In this document: positions 1 to 9,721 of the stretch, in pieces | Layout: every line of letters starts with the position of its first letter | Numbering within the stretch: position 1 is the stretch's first letter | Source of the DNA: Gliomastix tumulicola | Lineage: Eukaryota; Ascomycota; Sordariomycetes; Hypocreales; Bionectriaceae | NCBI GenBank assembly: GCA_001599755.1 | Contig: BCHX01000002.1 | Span: forward strand, 3,082,330 to 3,146,329 | Direction: 5' to 3' | Length of the DNA stretch: 64,000 nt | Notes under the pieces: generated by a model | The model's input: the letters and a program-made list of their open reading frames with translations, nothing else | Databases searched by the model: none | Told to the model about the DNA's origin: nothing | Position numbers and translations under genes: made by a program

Positions 1-54
1 TACAAGGGCAAGAAGGGTCTCTTCCCCGCCAACTATGTCAGCCTCGATTCGTAA
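1..54 (+). CDS. C-terminal end of an SH3-domain protein (partial)
   Basis: The window opens inside an open frame that ends at TAA (52-54) and encodes 17 residues containing GLFPANYV, the last beta strand of an SH3 domain. The SH3 domain is thus at the very C-terminus of its protein. Fungal proteins with this layout include actin-patch proteins of the Abp1, Ysc84/Lsb3 and Rvs167 types, which bind proline-rich partners at endocytic sites. The visible part is too short to choose between them. The rest of the gene lies upstream of the window. Confidence 0.8.
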   Translation, partial: YKGKKGLFPANYVSLDS

Positions 55-481
55 ACGAACTCTTGAAACGAAAAGGAGAGACTTGCTCCGGAATGTTTTG
101 TCGGATGGGAAGCTCTGTACCTTTCTGTAGCATTGGTTCGGAGTCGAGTCTGAGAGAGGGAGATCTACCTGGTGGTAGTGTTTTCTGAAGAAGCGCAATA
201 CAGAAAAAGGAGACTGTTTTCAATTCACCTGAATATATGCATCGGCGTTCAAATCCCGAGGGGCGAGGCCCTGTATATGCGCATTGTGAGAGATGTTGGA
301 GTTGGAACAATGTACAATCGATCTATTAGCTGCACTTGACGCTTCCCAACTTAAAAGTTATCCAATCCCGTTGACAAGCCAAGCTTCTGGTCAAAAAGAA
401 GAAANAAAAAAAAAAAAAAAAAAAAGGCAATCAAAGAGCAATAATTCGGCCGTGACAAATCATTAGCTAGACCGCCGGCCT
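55..481. other. Convergent 3' intergenic region with an A tract
   Basis: This stretch lies between the stop of the SH3 gene (+) and the stop of the CYSTM gene (-), so it should hold both 3' UTRs. It contains an A homopolymer at 402-425 interrupted by one undetermined base at 405, which marks low sequence quality. I see no gene in it. Confidence 0.7.
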
Positions 482-1044
482 CTACAGGAAGCACTCGCAG
501 CATTCAAAGCTAAGAATCCCCCGTGTTAGCCAACTCTCTTCCTTTCACGAGTCCAGTCGCAAAGGTAACTCACCAGCATTCACAACACTCCTCGATGGCG
601 CAGCAGACGCAGATACTGGCCAGGCACGCAATCAGGCAGTTCCGCGGCGCCTTCCCACGCCCGCCATTCCCCTTGCCGCCCGGCGGCGGGTGGTGCTGTG
701 GCGGCTGCTGCTGGTACTGCATGGGCGCCTGGGCGCCTCCGTACCCGCCGTCGTACTGTCCACCACCACCACCTCCTCCCCCCGGAGGTCCGTACTGCCC
801 GCCGGGAGGAGGGTAGCCGTGTTGGCCCTGCGGCGGCGGCGGTGAGCCGTAGTACTGCTGCTGACCTTGCGGAGGGCCGTATGCCTGCTTGTGGCGTCAG
901 TGATTGCTGCACTCCTCCTCCTCGTCGCCCGTGATACACACGCGCAGGTGTGCCCGAAGATGGATGGTTTTTGCTCACCGCTTGGGGCTGCTGCGGGTAG
1001 CCGCCTCCGCCGCCACCGCCTTGGTAGTATTCCTGCGCCGACAT
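482..1044 (-). CDS. Small CYSTM-type cysteine-rich tail protein, 3 exons, 134 residues
   Basis: Exons on the minus strand are 1044-979, 884-574 and 509-482. The start MSAQEYYQGG is followed by a Gly/Pro/Gln/Tyr-rich region of about 95 residues and a C-terminal cysteine cluster containing NCLIACLASICVCC and ending in a Cys-Glu-rich tail. This is the layout of CYSTM-domain proteins, small tail-anchored or palmitoylated proteins tied to stress tolerance at the plasma membrane in eukaryotes. Both introns have clear signals: donor GTGAGC with a CTGAC branch point, and donor GTGAGT with a CTAAC branch point. If the last intron is retained, the protein ends two residues later at a TGA that overlaps the donor. 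When it is spliced, the tail gains further Cys and Glu residues typical of the family. The first intron has an AAG/CAG tandem acceptor, so one Gln may be optional. Confidence 0.82.
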
Positions 1045-2519
1045 TGATGGGTTTGGTGCGTGAATGCAATTGAGTTGGTGTGTGAGATGGGATGAAGCCG
1101 TGCAACGCTGAAAATGGGAAGCTGTTGAATAAAACGATGCTGACGTGGCACCTCAATGGCTAATGTGCTGCTTTTGGTGGTGGAGGAGTTGGGTATTAAA
1201 TAAACACAACCACAAGCAGCCCGTGCGTATCCCAACCTAGGAAACTCGGTGATCTCAGAGGCTCAGACTGTTAGTACGTCTCTAATAAGCTGCTTGCGTG
1301 GCCGCGGTCAGGTGAAGAGGCAAATTTGAGTTGCGGCTAGTGGTAGTTCTTGGTATTCTTAGTTGATTTTTAACCTTTACGGCCCCGAGAACGGATCACG
1401 GCACCGCGTATGCTCATTACGAAGGGGGGGACGTGAGGGTCTTGGGGTCACCTTTTTTCGGGGGTCTCGAATGCCGGCAACATGGACGGTCTAGATCCCT
1501 GCTATCTGCGACACGGGCAGCTGAAATGCTGTGGACGTGCGCGAGCGATTCCAAGGCACATCTCAGACATTCTGGCCAATGGCGGGTCAGCGCCGGACCT
1601 TGTGAGGAGGAACCGGGCAGGAGCTGTGGAATCAAGCCCGTCGAAGGTTCCTGCCAATCCGGCGGTCGGTATTGGTGCCCATTGGCGGGGGAGACGCTAA
1701 CAGGCTCTGGTACTCGCACTAGTATTGTTCGCCGTCAGGTACTTCCTCCGGTTAGCGCGTAATACTCGTAGTGCTGCCGCCACCAAGGTACTGAAGCTTC
1801 GTTGTGGCAGGTGCCGCCCATGATTCTTCCAGCTGGGTACCCTGAACCTGTCAGTGCAGAGGCAAGATCCCGCTTTCAACGTCTGCCCAAGCATCGTCAG
1901 CAACTTCGTCTCAACGTGGCATTTCCCCAACCGCGTGATGCAAACTGCCTCGAACGTAATCGAAGACCGTATGGGTCTACGCCGTCTTACACAATGGCCT
2001 TCAAACATCTACTTCTGACGAAAGAGAAGAGCAGGCAATGCATCATCACCACCCCTCTCAACAATGGCTAGGCAGCATTATGCCAACAACCTCGTCCCAT
2101 GTTATTGAACCTCTCTTATTTTCGGCACGGACCGTCCAATCTCATGGCCTATTACGGCCCGTAACGCTGAATCACGAGACCATGGATTGCTGACCGCCTT
2201 GCAGCGACAGCCTAATAGCCTACACCAGGCCTCTTGTCGGCCGAGGATAGCACGTGAATATTCAGCCCATCCAAACATTGCAGTGAATCCCTCTCTTCTA
2301 TTCCGCAACCCCTCTTCTTTGAACCCCAACTTCCTTTATAAGCGCTCTTCCTACCAGAGCTGTTAAGATTCTTCTAGTATCACCACAACTCTATGACGGA
2401 TCGACAACGATAACCGAAAAACACCGTCACCACAAATCGCATACGCTTTCGCTAAGAGCTTACAAACCCGCATTATTCGAGGGAACAACAGCATTCGAAG
2501 TCTTCAACTGGCTTACAAC
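1045..2519. other. Divergent intergenic region
   Basis: This 1.5 kb separates the 5' ends of the CYSTM gene (-) and the zinc-site protein gene (+) and must hold both promoters. Several open frames under 110 codons cross it on both strands, but none shows a recognisable domain, a consistent start or splice signals. The last 180 bases before the + strand start are AC- and CT-rich, as in fungal 5' UTRs. Confidence 0.6.
2337..2342 (+). promoter_or_regulatory. Candidate TATA box
   Basis: TATAAG lies about 180 bases upstream of the ATG at 2520, after a CT-rich stretch and before an A/C-rich leader. The position suits a fungal core promoter, but one short motif is weak evidence. Confidence 0.35.
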
Positions 2520-4196
2520 ATGACGACTCCGCCGAAGAGTGACGATGGCACTCATCAAGAGCCAACGGGAACCGAACCCAAGGCGCCAATTCAGCGCAAC
2601 TCGCCCGCCAACTCACCTCGCGAAACTTCGCATGCGCTTGCGGGACCTCAACAATCCGATGCCGAGATGTCTACCGAAGAGCCACAGCCGGAGCCCGCTG
2701 TAACCCGTTCGCCCAAGGCTCACACTGGCTGGGAGGCTACTAGTGTCGCGATGGCTCGTTGCGACTTCTGCCAACTGGCTGGCCGAGGCGTTGTGCAGAG
2801 GTGCAACACTTGTAAGCTCTCTATCTGCAAGGAATGCTTCGACAATGGGCGCCTCGACAACGACCCCATTCACAACATCGGCAAGGACGAGCTCAACTGG
2901 GAGCCCACTGTCAAACCAAGGGTCTCGAGGAAGGGCGCGGCAAATGGAGGCAAAGGCCGGGTCATAGGAGGACGGATTCCTAAGAAGCGAGCTGCGGGAG
3001 CGACAACTGCGAGTGTTCAGAAGTTGGAGCGCGCTCTGGTTGATGATAAGCCTGAGGGCGCAACCGAGGGTATGCGATATCAGCACTCCAGACCTCCTCT
3101 GCGGAGTATTGAGCAGTCTCGCGCCAACGGACAAGGGCTTTCTACCGGAGCATTGCCGCTGGAGGATGATCTTCGAGAGCCAAACCGCATGGGTTATGCC
3201 CAGATGGCAAAATCCGCGACCTCTCGTATGGACCAGTTGCCTTTTTCGCATTCAGGCGAGGAAGAGAGTCGCCGGGCTCTCCCACCTATTTTGTCGCCAA
3301 ATTCACCCTCCCCTCAGCAGGCGGCTGTGCGATACCACCGCGAGAACCTTCAGTCGTCGGGCGAGTCCCTGGACAATCTGAGAGCACAACATGGAGGAGG
3401 ATACGATCGTTCGACAACTCACCGTCTACCTGACACGGATAGATTCCAAGAACCTGTCATCTTGCCCCCGATCCGCCACCAGCCTGAGAGCTTCCAGAGG
3501 AGCACAGGTCATGCTGATAAGTTTTGGCCTCGCGACCGATATCGAGATCCTATGCCTCCTCGTGAGCGGGCTGAATGGAGACGATCCTCGGATGACTACC
3601 GTTCCGCGGGCCAACATGTTCTCCAACCTGAGGAGGGTTCCAGGCGCCAAATGATTGCGAGTTACTCACACGAGCCAGGACATCGTCTCAGCTCGGAGTC
3701 GCCTCGAACTTGCTATTCCCACGAGCGGAATAATTCGGCACCCATTCCCCTAACCAATCCTCGGGCCCAAAGCTCCTCAGGCGGGAATGCAGGACACCAC
3801 CCGGAGAGACCCATCTCCCATGAGAGAACGGAAAACGCACGTGTTGGCGATGAGTGGCCGCATCGCGACGAACTCCAAGGCCTCGCGTCGTACCTGACGG
3901 ACAACGCGATCCAAATGCGACGTCGCCGCCCTGAGTGGCCTTCCCTGGACTGGTGTCTGAGAGAGCAGATCGCGGCTGAGTGGGCAACTGGCAACCTACG
4001 CAAGATCTTCTCCGATGACGGCGACGCATACCGGTTCCTCCTTGGCGCAACGTACATTGCTTGTGTGACGCTGCAGCTGGATGACGAGAAGAACGCAGCG
4101 AGGGACTGGCTCTCCGAGAAGGAGAGGATGCTGTGCGAGCGAGGCCGCCCGCCTACTCGACAGCTTCCGACTAAGTGCTTCTTGTCCGGTGAGTAA
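2520..4196 (+). CDS. Unknown protein with ZZ/B-box-like zinc site, 558 residues
   Basis: I do not recognise this gene. Residues 81-118 contain Cys81, 84, 95, 98, 103 and 106 followed by His118 (CDFC, then CNTC, then CKEC), a spacing like that of a ZZ or B-box zinc finger. Such folds usually bind proteins. The N-terminus is Pro/Glu/Ser-rich. A basic stretch at about 130-160 could be a nuclear signal. Residues 200-440 are low-complexity, rich in Ser, Arg, His and Pro. The last 120 residues look folded and contain DWCLREQIAAEW and DAYRFLLGATYIA. The frame is uninterrupted from an ATG in a good context. The stop codon overlaps a strong donor sequence (GTGAGTAAG), so a short 3' exon cannot be excluded. 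Confidence 0.72.
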   Translation: MTTPPKSDDGTHQEPTGTEPKAPIQRNSPANSPRETSHALAGPQQSDAEMSTEEPQPEPAVTRSPKAHTGWEATSVAMARCDFCQLAGRGVVQRCNTCKLSICKECFDNGRLDNDPIHNIGKDELNWEPTVKPRVSRKGAANGGKGRVIGGRIPKKRAAGATTASVQKLERALVDDKPEGATEGMRYQHSRPPLRSIEQSRANGQGLSTGALPLEDDLREPNRMGYAQMAKSATSRMDQLPFSHSGEEESRRALPPILSPNSPSPQQAAVRYHRENLQSSGESLDNLRAQHGGGYDRSTTHRLPDTDRFQEPVILPPIRHQPESFQRSTGHADKFWPRDRYRDPMPPRERAEWRRSSDDYRSAGQHVLQPEEGSRRQMIASYSHEPGHRLSSESPRTCYSHERNNSAPIPLTNPRAQSSSGGNAGHHPERPISHERTENARVGDEWPHRDELQGLASYLTDNAIQMRRRRPEWPSLDWCLREQIAAEWATGNLRKIFSDDGDAYRFLLGATYIACVTLQLDDEKNAARDWLSEKERMLCERGRPPTRQLPTKCFLSGE

Positions 4197-4801
4197 GAAA
4201 GCAAAAGAGGTGAGAATATTGTTTTGAGGAACGAAAACCGTTTGTTAGGGGCTAGTTTGAGAGAAATGGATGGATATACCACATGTGGGGGGAGAGACAA
4301 CGAGACTTGATGTTGAGAAGGACAGAGACCAGATATGAAAGGATTCATATATCGTTGGGGTGGTGGTTGGCAATTATGGAGAAGAAAATACCGGCGGCTT
4401 TGCATTTCATGGGAAAGATGCACTTTGTAGCAGCTACATATGTACAAGTAGATCGACAACGCGAAACTAGGAACACCATATACACGGCAGGTGACTCCGT
4501 CATAGGTAGTAGGCGAGACACAAAGAAGGTGGCGATGCCAGAACGGCCTTACATTAGGTGCTCACAGGAAATCAAGTACATGAATCAAAAAGACAAGTTT
4601 GGCTTTTGTTTAACCCCCTATACTTTTGAACTCTGTAGGAAATCTTGTTCCTACTTTGAGTCCTAGCTGCTTAGCACCATGACTATTGTAACTTGCAAGT
4701 GAAGTTCGCCTCATGGAAACGTCTCATGTCATTCATTCTCTCATGCCCACACCACAAAAACGAAGTCCTTGAGACCATAACTTTTGAGGTCGTCAATCAA
4801 T
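4197..4801. other. Convergent 3' intergenic region
   Basis: Lies between the stop of the zinc-site protein (+) and the stop of eIF3d (-). It should hold the two 3' UTRs. No gene or repeat is seen. Confidence 0.65.
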
Positions 4802-6745
4802 CTACTTCTCAGTCTCCTCGGCGTTCTCGCCCTCGCCCTCCTCCTCTTCCTCCTGCTCCTCCTCCTCCTCCTCCTCGTCATCGTCGTCGAGGCTGCCGGC
4901 GGGGACCTCGTACAGGCGCAGGATGGACTTGTTGGGGTCCTTGACGAGGACGAACTTGCCCTCGTCGCGGCGCAGGCACATGTCGGCGATGGTGCGGACG
5001 ATGCCCCAGCCGTTGGAGAGGGAGAGGTTCATCTGGTTGGCGAAGTCGCGGGGCTTCCAGCCGATGACGCCGAGGATGACGTGCTTGTCGTTGGAGCGGG
5101 GGTTGACGCGGGAGACGAAACTGGGGGAGGGTGTCAGTTAGCATGGATACTCATATAAATATACAAATACAATGACTAGAGTCGAGGTTGACTGGGCGGG
5201 GGGCGGGGGAGGTTGACTCACCCAAGCTTCATGACATCCGACTTGGACAGGATACTCTGGACCGTCCATCGGGCAAGCTTGCAGCTGTTGTTCTTCATCT
5301 CCGTGGCGACGACGGCACCGCGCTGCGTGACCAGCTTCGTCCTCCAGTCGAGGGCGCCGCCGCTGCCCTGGGCCTTGCTGTCGAACTCGTTGAGGGCCTT
5401 GATGGTGACGAGCTGGTCTTCGCCGCTGATGGCGTTGCGCTGGACGGCGTCGACCTCGGTGCGGACGACGAGGTAGACGGGGTCCTCGTCGTTGGTGGAC
5501 AAGTCGAAGCGGCGGTACTTGTAGGCCTTGCTGGCGGGCGGGTCGGTGTCCTCGGACGCGTTGTAGAAGGGGTTGGCATTGGCCATGTCGAGCTTGGCCG
5601 ACTGGCTCTCGGTGACGACCTGGTTGGCGAAGTTGTGGTTGATGTAGGTGGCCTCCTCGGCGAGGGCGGCGGGCTGGTTGACGCTGTCCTTGTTGCCGTC
5701 GGCGGCGTCCAGGGGCGCGTCGGCCGCGTTCTCGTTGACCGTCACCATGTCGAGCGTGGCGTTGTCGCGCTTGTCGAGGAAGATCTTGTTGCCCTGGCGG
5801 ACGATGACAATGTCCCACGGATAGACGGAGCGCGTGGAGCACATGAGCATGGACAGGATGCTGTCCGTGGCGAAGATGGTGGCCTCGTCCTTGTCGGCGA
5901 GCTCCTGGATGATGGGGTCGCTCGACGTGGTAATGTTATACGCCGCGCGGTCGATGGCCGTCAGCTTCTTCTCGGCGCCCTTGACGGGCGGCTTGTCGTA
6001 GGACCGGTCGTAGTAGTACACGAAGCCGTAGTCGTCCAGGTCCTCGCCCTCGTCCGCGTCCAGGTTGAGCTTGGCCAGGCGGTTGAAGTCGATCTCCTCG
6101 AGCAGGCCCCAGTCGGCCCGGATGTTGATGCTGGCGTCGCGGTTGCGCGCCGGCTTGTCGTAGTCCTTCCAGCCGAAGCGGCGGCCGCGCGCGCCGCCCG
6201 CACCCCGTCCCCTGTCGTAGCCTCCGCCCTGGCGGCCGCCGGGCCCGGATCGCTGACCGCCCCCGCGTCCTCCGCTCCGGGCGTCTCCCCTGCCACCTCG
6301 CTGGCCCCGGCCGCGCGTGAAGACGGCGCCGCGGCCGTATCTCGTCTTGACCGAGTCGCGCGTGTTGCTCACGATGGAGAAAGTCGACTCGTCCTCGGCC
6401 GGAGGGGCGTTGAAGGTCAAGGCATGGCTAGCACCGTACACCTGCTGATCTGATCACGGGAGACGATCCCACGTTAGAAGATGTACTCTATAGAAAGGTA
6501 GAGAACAGGGGAAGGGGGGGGAACGACTCACCCCTAAAGTTGCGGTTGAACTGCGTGCGACCACCTCGCTCACGATCCTTGCCCTCAGCCGTCCAGTCGG
6601 CCATGCGACCGAGCTTGTCGCCCTTGGAGAAAGGGGCGTACGGCACGCCATCGAGTGTCGTCTCAGTGGTGACGGAAGGGCCCCAGCCGTCGCCGGCGGG
6701 GCAGCTTTCGACGATGCGAACGTAGTCGAGCGAGTCCGTGGCCAT
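4802..6745 (-). CDS. Eukaryotic translation initiation factor 3 subunit D, 586 residues
   Basis: Exons on the minus strand are 6745-6532, 6449-5222 and 5120-4802. Both introns (82 and 101 bases) have GTGAGT donors and CTAAC branch points, and the joined frame is exactly 587 codons. The protein begins MATDSLDYVRIV, has an RGG-rich segment at about 105-145 (a typical eIF3d RNA-binding region), then the conserved globular part with FNRLAKLNLD, TDSILSMLMC and NGWGIVRTIADMCLRRDEGK, and ends in an acidic Asp/Glu tail. eIF3d belongs to the eIF3 complex on the 40S ribosome; in metazoans it also binds the cap of some mRNAs. Length and domain order match fungal eIF3d (Moe1 in fission yeast). It is head-to-tail with the bZIP gene. 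A long + strand frame across 5188-6453 is a codon-bias shadow. Confidence 0.96.
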
Positions 6746-7389
6746 GATGAATCCTACTCTTCGAAATATCCTGCGGAAAGGGATAATCTGGAAGAAGGAA
6801 GAAATAAGGGAAAAAAAGAGGATCAGGATTCCGCAGGTCAGGCTGGGCTGGGTCACTGGGAAGTGGGTGTCGTCAAGCAGGCAAAGGCTTGAAGGGTGTG
6901 GTGGTGCAGATTTTGGTTTATCTCTTATCAGTTATTGAGCATTTGTGGTGGCATGTGGGGCGACTCAGCCCCGCGTTTGCGTTGCATACCCTATAGCTGA
7001 ACGAACCCCTCCATGGAGGTGCCATAAAAGGTCATATCGTAGGTCACACTAAAACGTATTGACAGTAAGTATGTTTTTATGTCTATCATTGGCACCCTCC
7101 AGGGATGTCGAAATCGTCAGTGAGGAAGTTGGTCGTCAACTTCATACTCCCGGGTACGAGGGTTCATTCTGATGATAGAGACACTGTTTCGGGTGTGACA
7201 TCTTCAAATGGATATACGTATTATTTCTCAAAACCGCCAAGTCCTTTGTACATCCCAAGCCATCTCGTCCTCGAGAATATCAAAGAAACCCTTACTATAT
7301 CCAACTCATATACATCCATACTTCCTGCACATAAAATGCGCTTATTCATATCGTAGCAAATTCCGTTCCATCATATACACCTCGTTCCA
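6746..7389. other. eIF3d promoter and bZIP 3' region
   Basis: This 640-base spacer lies upstream of eIF3d and downstream of the bZIP gene, both on the minus strand. I see no gene in it and no clear TATA box. Confidence 0.6.
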
Positions 7390-8887
7390 TTATACCACAA
7401 GGAGCGATGGATGGAACGCCTTGCTGGCCAGCGCGTTTTCAATGGCATCGCGGACCTCAAACTCCTCGGTGACGGCACCAAATCTACCCAGCAAGTGGTT
7501 AGCAAAGCAGTCTTGTCTCTGACACTGGGAAACGGGGTATCCTACCCGTAACATCTGATTTTGCCCTGTAGTGTTCCCGCAATAGCCTGGATGTCATTCA
7601 AGCCGAGCTCCAAGAGCCTCGGGTGCGACATCAAGAGACTCCACGCCGTGATTGGCGTCAGCTCGCCGTCAAGGTTGAGTCCGGCGCTGAGGTCTAGGAG
7701 CGTGGAGAGATCTCCCTTCGAGAGCGTCCACGTCTGCTGGCCCTGGCTCTGATCCGCGTTGTCATGCGGTTTGTTGTGGACGTGGCCATGGCCAAAGACG
7801 CCGTCGCTGGGCAGCGTGTTGAAGGGCTGGGGCGGGCAGGTCGCCATCAGAGCATGCCCGCAGGTTCTGTCGGCATGGTCCTTGGCCACCTGCATCATGT
7901 ACGGCAGGTGAGTCATGCAGGGTCGCTCGAGACTGTTGGCGCGCGGTCAGCAACGGCCGCATTTGTTAGCCTTCCCCCGACTCCGGCCGCTTTGGGTGGT
8001 GATTGTGCCGAGCATCGCTGATTCTCGGCTCTCACTGGTGAGGAGGGGACAGGTAAGCCCCTGAAGAAGATTGGGGATCATCATACGTTAGGACAAAGTC
8101 AATCCCGGCCTGCTCGTAGTCAATGCCCTTCTGCTGCAGGGCCTGCTGCGTGAGCTGGTGGAGCTGCTCGCCGCCCACGGGCGCCTGATGGCGGGCGGTT
8201 GATGACTGCGAAGGGCCGCTGGACTGCGAGGCGAGGCCTGGTGAGAAGGCGCTGGAGGAGCCGCCGCTCTCTTGGAACTGGAACGAGTCACTCGCGGGTT
8301 TCGAGGCCTGTCTGTAGGTGATGTCGGGGATGCTGGTGGATTCATCCCGCAATGACAACCCGGCGAGGGACAGGCCGTTCTGCGTCAGCATGTCCCTGAG
8401 GAGCCTATTCTCCTCGGCGAGGTGCGTCTTGTCCTGGGACACGTTGCTATATATCTCTTTGAGACGCAGGACCTCGTCTTCAAGAGCTTTGATGTACAAC
8501 TCCTTGCGTTCTCGGTGGGTTCTGTACAGGTTGCGCACATGAGTTTGACTGACATCTCACTGCTGTCTTCCCTCGCGACCTTGTTCCGACTTACCGTTGG
8601 GCCTGGCGATTGAGCTCCTGACGGCGAGTCAAGGCCGGCTTGCTGTCTGGCTTAGGGCCTCGCTTCTTGGGTTGAGACCCGTCGGCTGATATTCAAGGGA
8701 TCGTCAGTCTGCGAGCCAAGGATGAGGCTCTCCCACTAGCACCACGCCAAGGGGGAGAGGGACAGATGGAAGAAGGGAAAAGAAGCATACAGCGAACATT
8801 ACGCCTGTCTGCCAGACTCTTCAGGATGTTCGGGCTCAAGGACTGGTCGCCCCTCATGGGGTCGCTGCCTTCGGGGGAGGTCGACAT
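7390..8887 (-). CDS. bZIP transcription factor (AP-1/YAP-like fungal family), 384 residues
   Basis: Exons on the minus strand are 8887-8791, 8685-8595, 8521-8036, 7932-7546 and 7483-7390; the joined frame is 385 codons. Residues 33-95 form the DNA-binding region: a basic part with KKRGPKPDSK, TRRQELNRQAQR and THRERKE, then a leucine zipper with ALEDEVLRLKEIYS. The middle is Ser/Gln-rich. The C-terminal half holds a conserved block with ERPCMTHLPYMM and CGHALMATCPP, a cysteine-containing domain seen in one group of fungal AP-1-like bZIP proteins. The factor should act in the nucleus as a dimer; target genes cannot be told from sequence. The first donor could be GTATGC (chosen) or GTAATG four codons earlier, both in phase. 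The start MSTSPEG is inferred; the frame is open further upstream. The last intron uses a weaker GTAGGA donor but has a good CTAAC branch point. Confidence 0.88.
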
Positions 8888-9721
8888 CAGAGACAGGTAT
8901 AAGTGCGTGATCGAGTCAATTATACACGGGCGGGGAGAGATGAGATTGAAAATTCGACGTGACACGGAGAATCAATTGGCGACAGTTTACGATCACGGCC
9001 GCAATCTAGGCGCGAGTCGGGAGAAATTGAGATGGAATAGTTCAAGAGAGCAGGGAAATGCGACGGACGATAAGAACGGCGGAGAGATGGAACTTTCAAG
9101 GAAGGAGAAGCCATTTCTCAAAGTCCGGATGGCTGTGCCGGCTTGCTTCGCCTCTGGGAGGTACATCCTGGCCGTCTCCATTCTGGTGAGAGTACGCGTA
9201 CCGCTTTACGGCCAGCCATATAGGGCATAGTCCGAAATTGACAGTACGCAGAGCACTGTATTGAGGGGAATAGACAAGGTCTGCACAGTGCGGCTGGCCC
9301 CATCTTGCACAGCCATTCGGGAGCAACACATGTGAAGCTATCCCGCTTCCTTGTGGTGAGAGTTGACTTTAACTAGTAGGAGCAGCAGTGCCTAGTAAGC
9401 AGTAGCTACGCACGCACTCCAGTATTTCAATTTATTCCCTGGGGTGGTGGGATTACAATCTATAACGTCATAGCCATGCTAGAGCGGCATCCCACTGCGA
9501 CCTTGTCACACGGCCGACTAAATACTTGAGTTATGGGACCATACAATTTGGGTGTGAATGTGGTCCAAGCTTTTCTTCAACTACGTGCCTGTCTAAGTAC
9601 GACCTACCACATGGGCAGGTGATTGGGGAAGCAATAAGAGGGAACAGTCGTGAAGCGAGGGGCTGTGAATAGTAACTCATGATATTCATCTCCGTACTTC
9701 GGGACCGAGTCCGGCATCATC
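8888..9721. other. Divergent intergenic region
   Basis: Lies between the bZIP (-) and acyltransferase (+) starts and should hold both promoters. It contains one copy of a dispersed repeat at 9536-9590 and otherwise no recognisable gene. Confidence 0.6.
9536..9590 (+). repeat. Dispersed repeat, copy 1
   Basis: About 55 bases starting GGACCATACAATTTGGGTGT match the segment at 52337-52391 in the same orientation, with roughly 80% identity by eye and few or no gaps over the first 45 bases. Similarity fades outside. It may be a fragment of a decayed interspersed element. Confidence 0.55.

Noticed and set aside
243..265. Second T-arm-like string (GCGTTCAAATCCC)
   Set aside because: The stem does not pair over five bases and no acceptor stem is present.
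580..1156. Long single-exon frames overlapping the CYSTM gene
   Set aside because: They read through introns or in the wrong frame; only the three-exon join gives the CYSTM cysteine tail.
5188..6453. 421-codon open frame on the + strand opposite eIF3d
   Set aside because: It is low-complexity Val/Gly/Ala/Asp sequence created by codon bias in eIF3d, with no domain.
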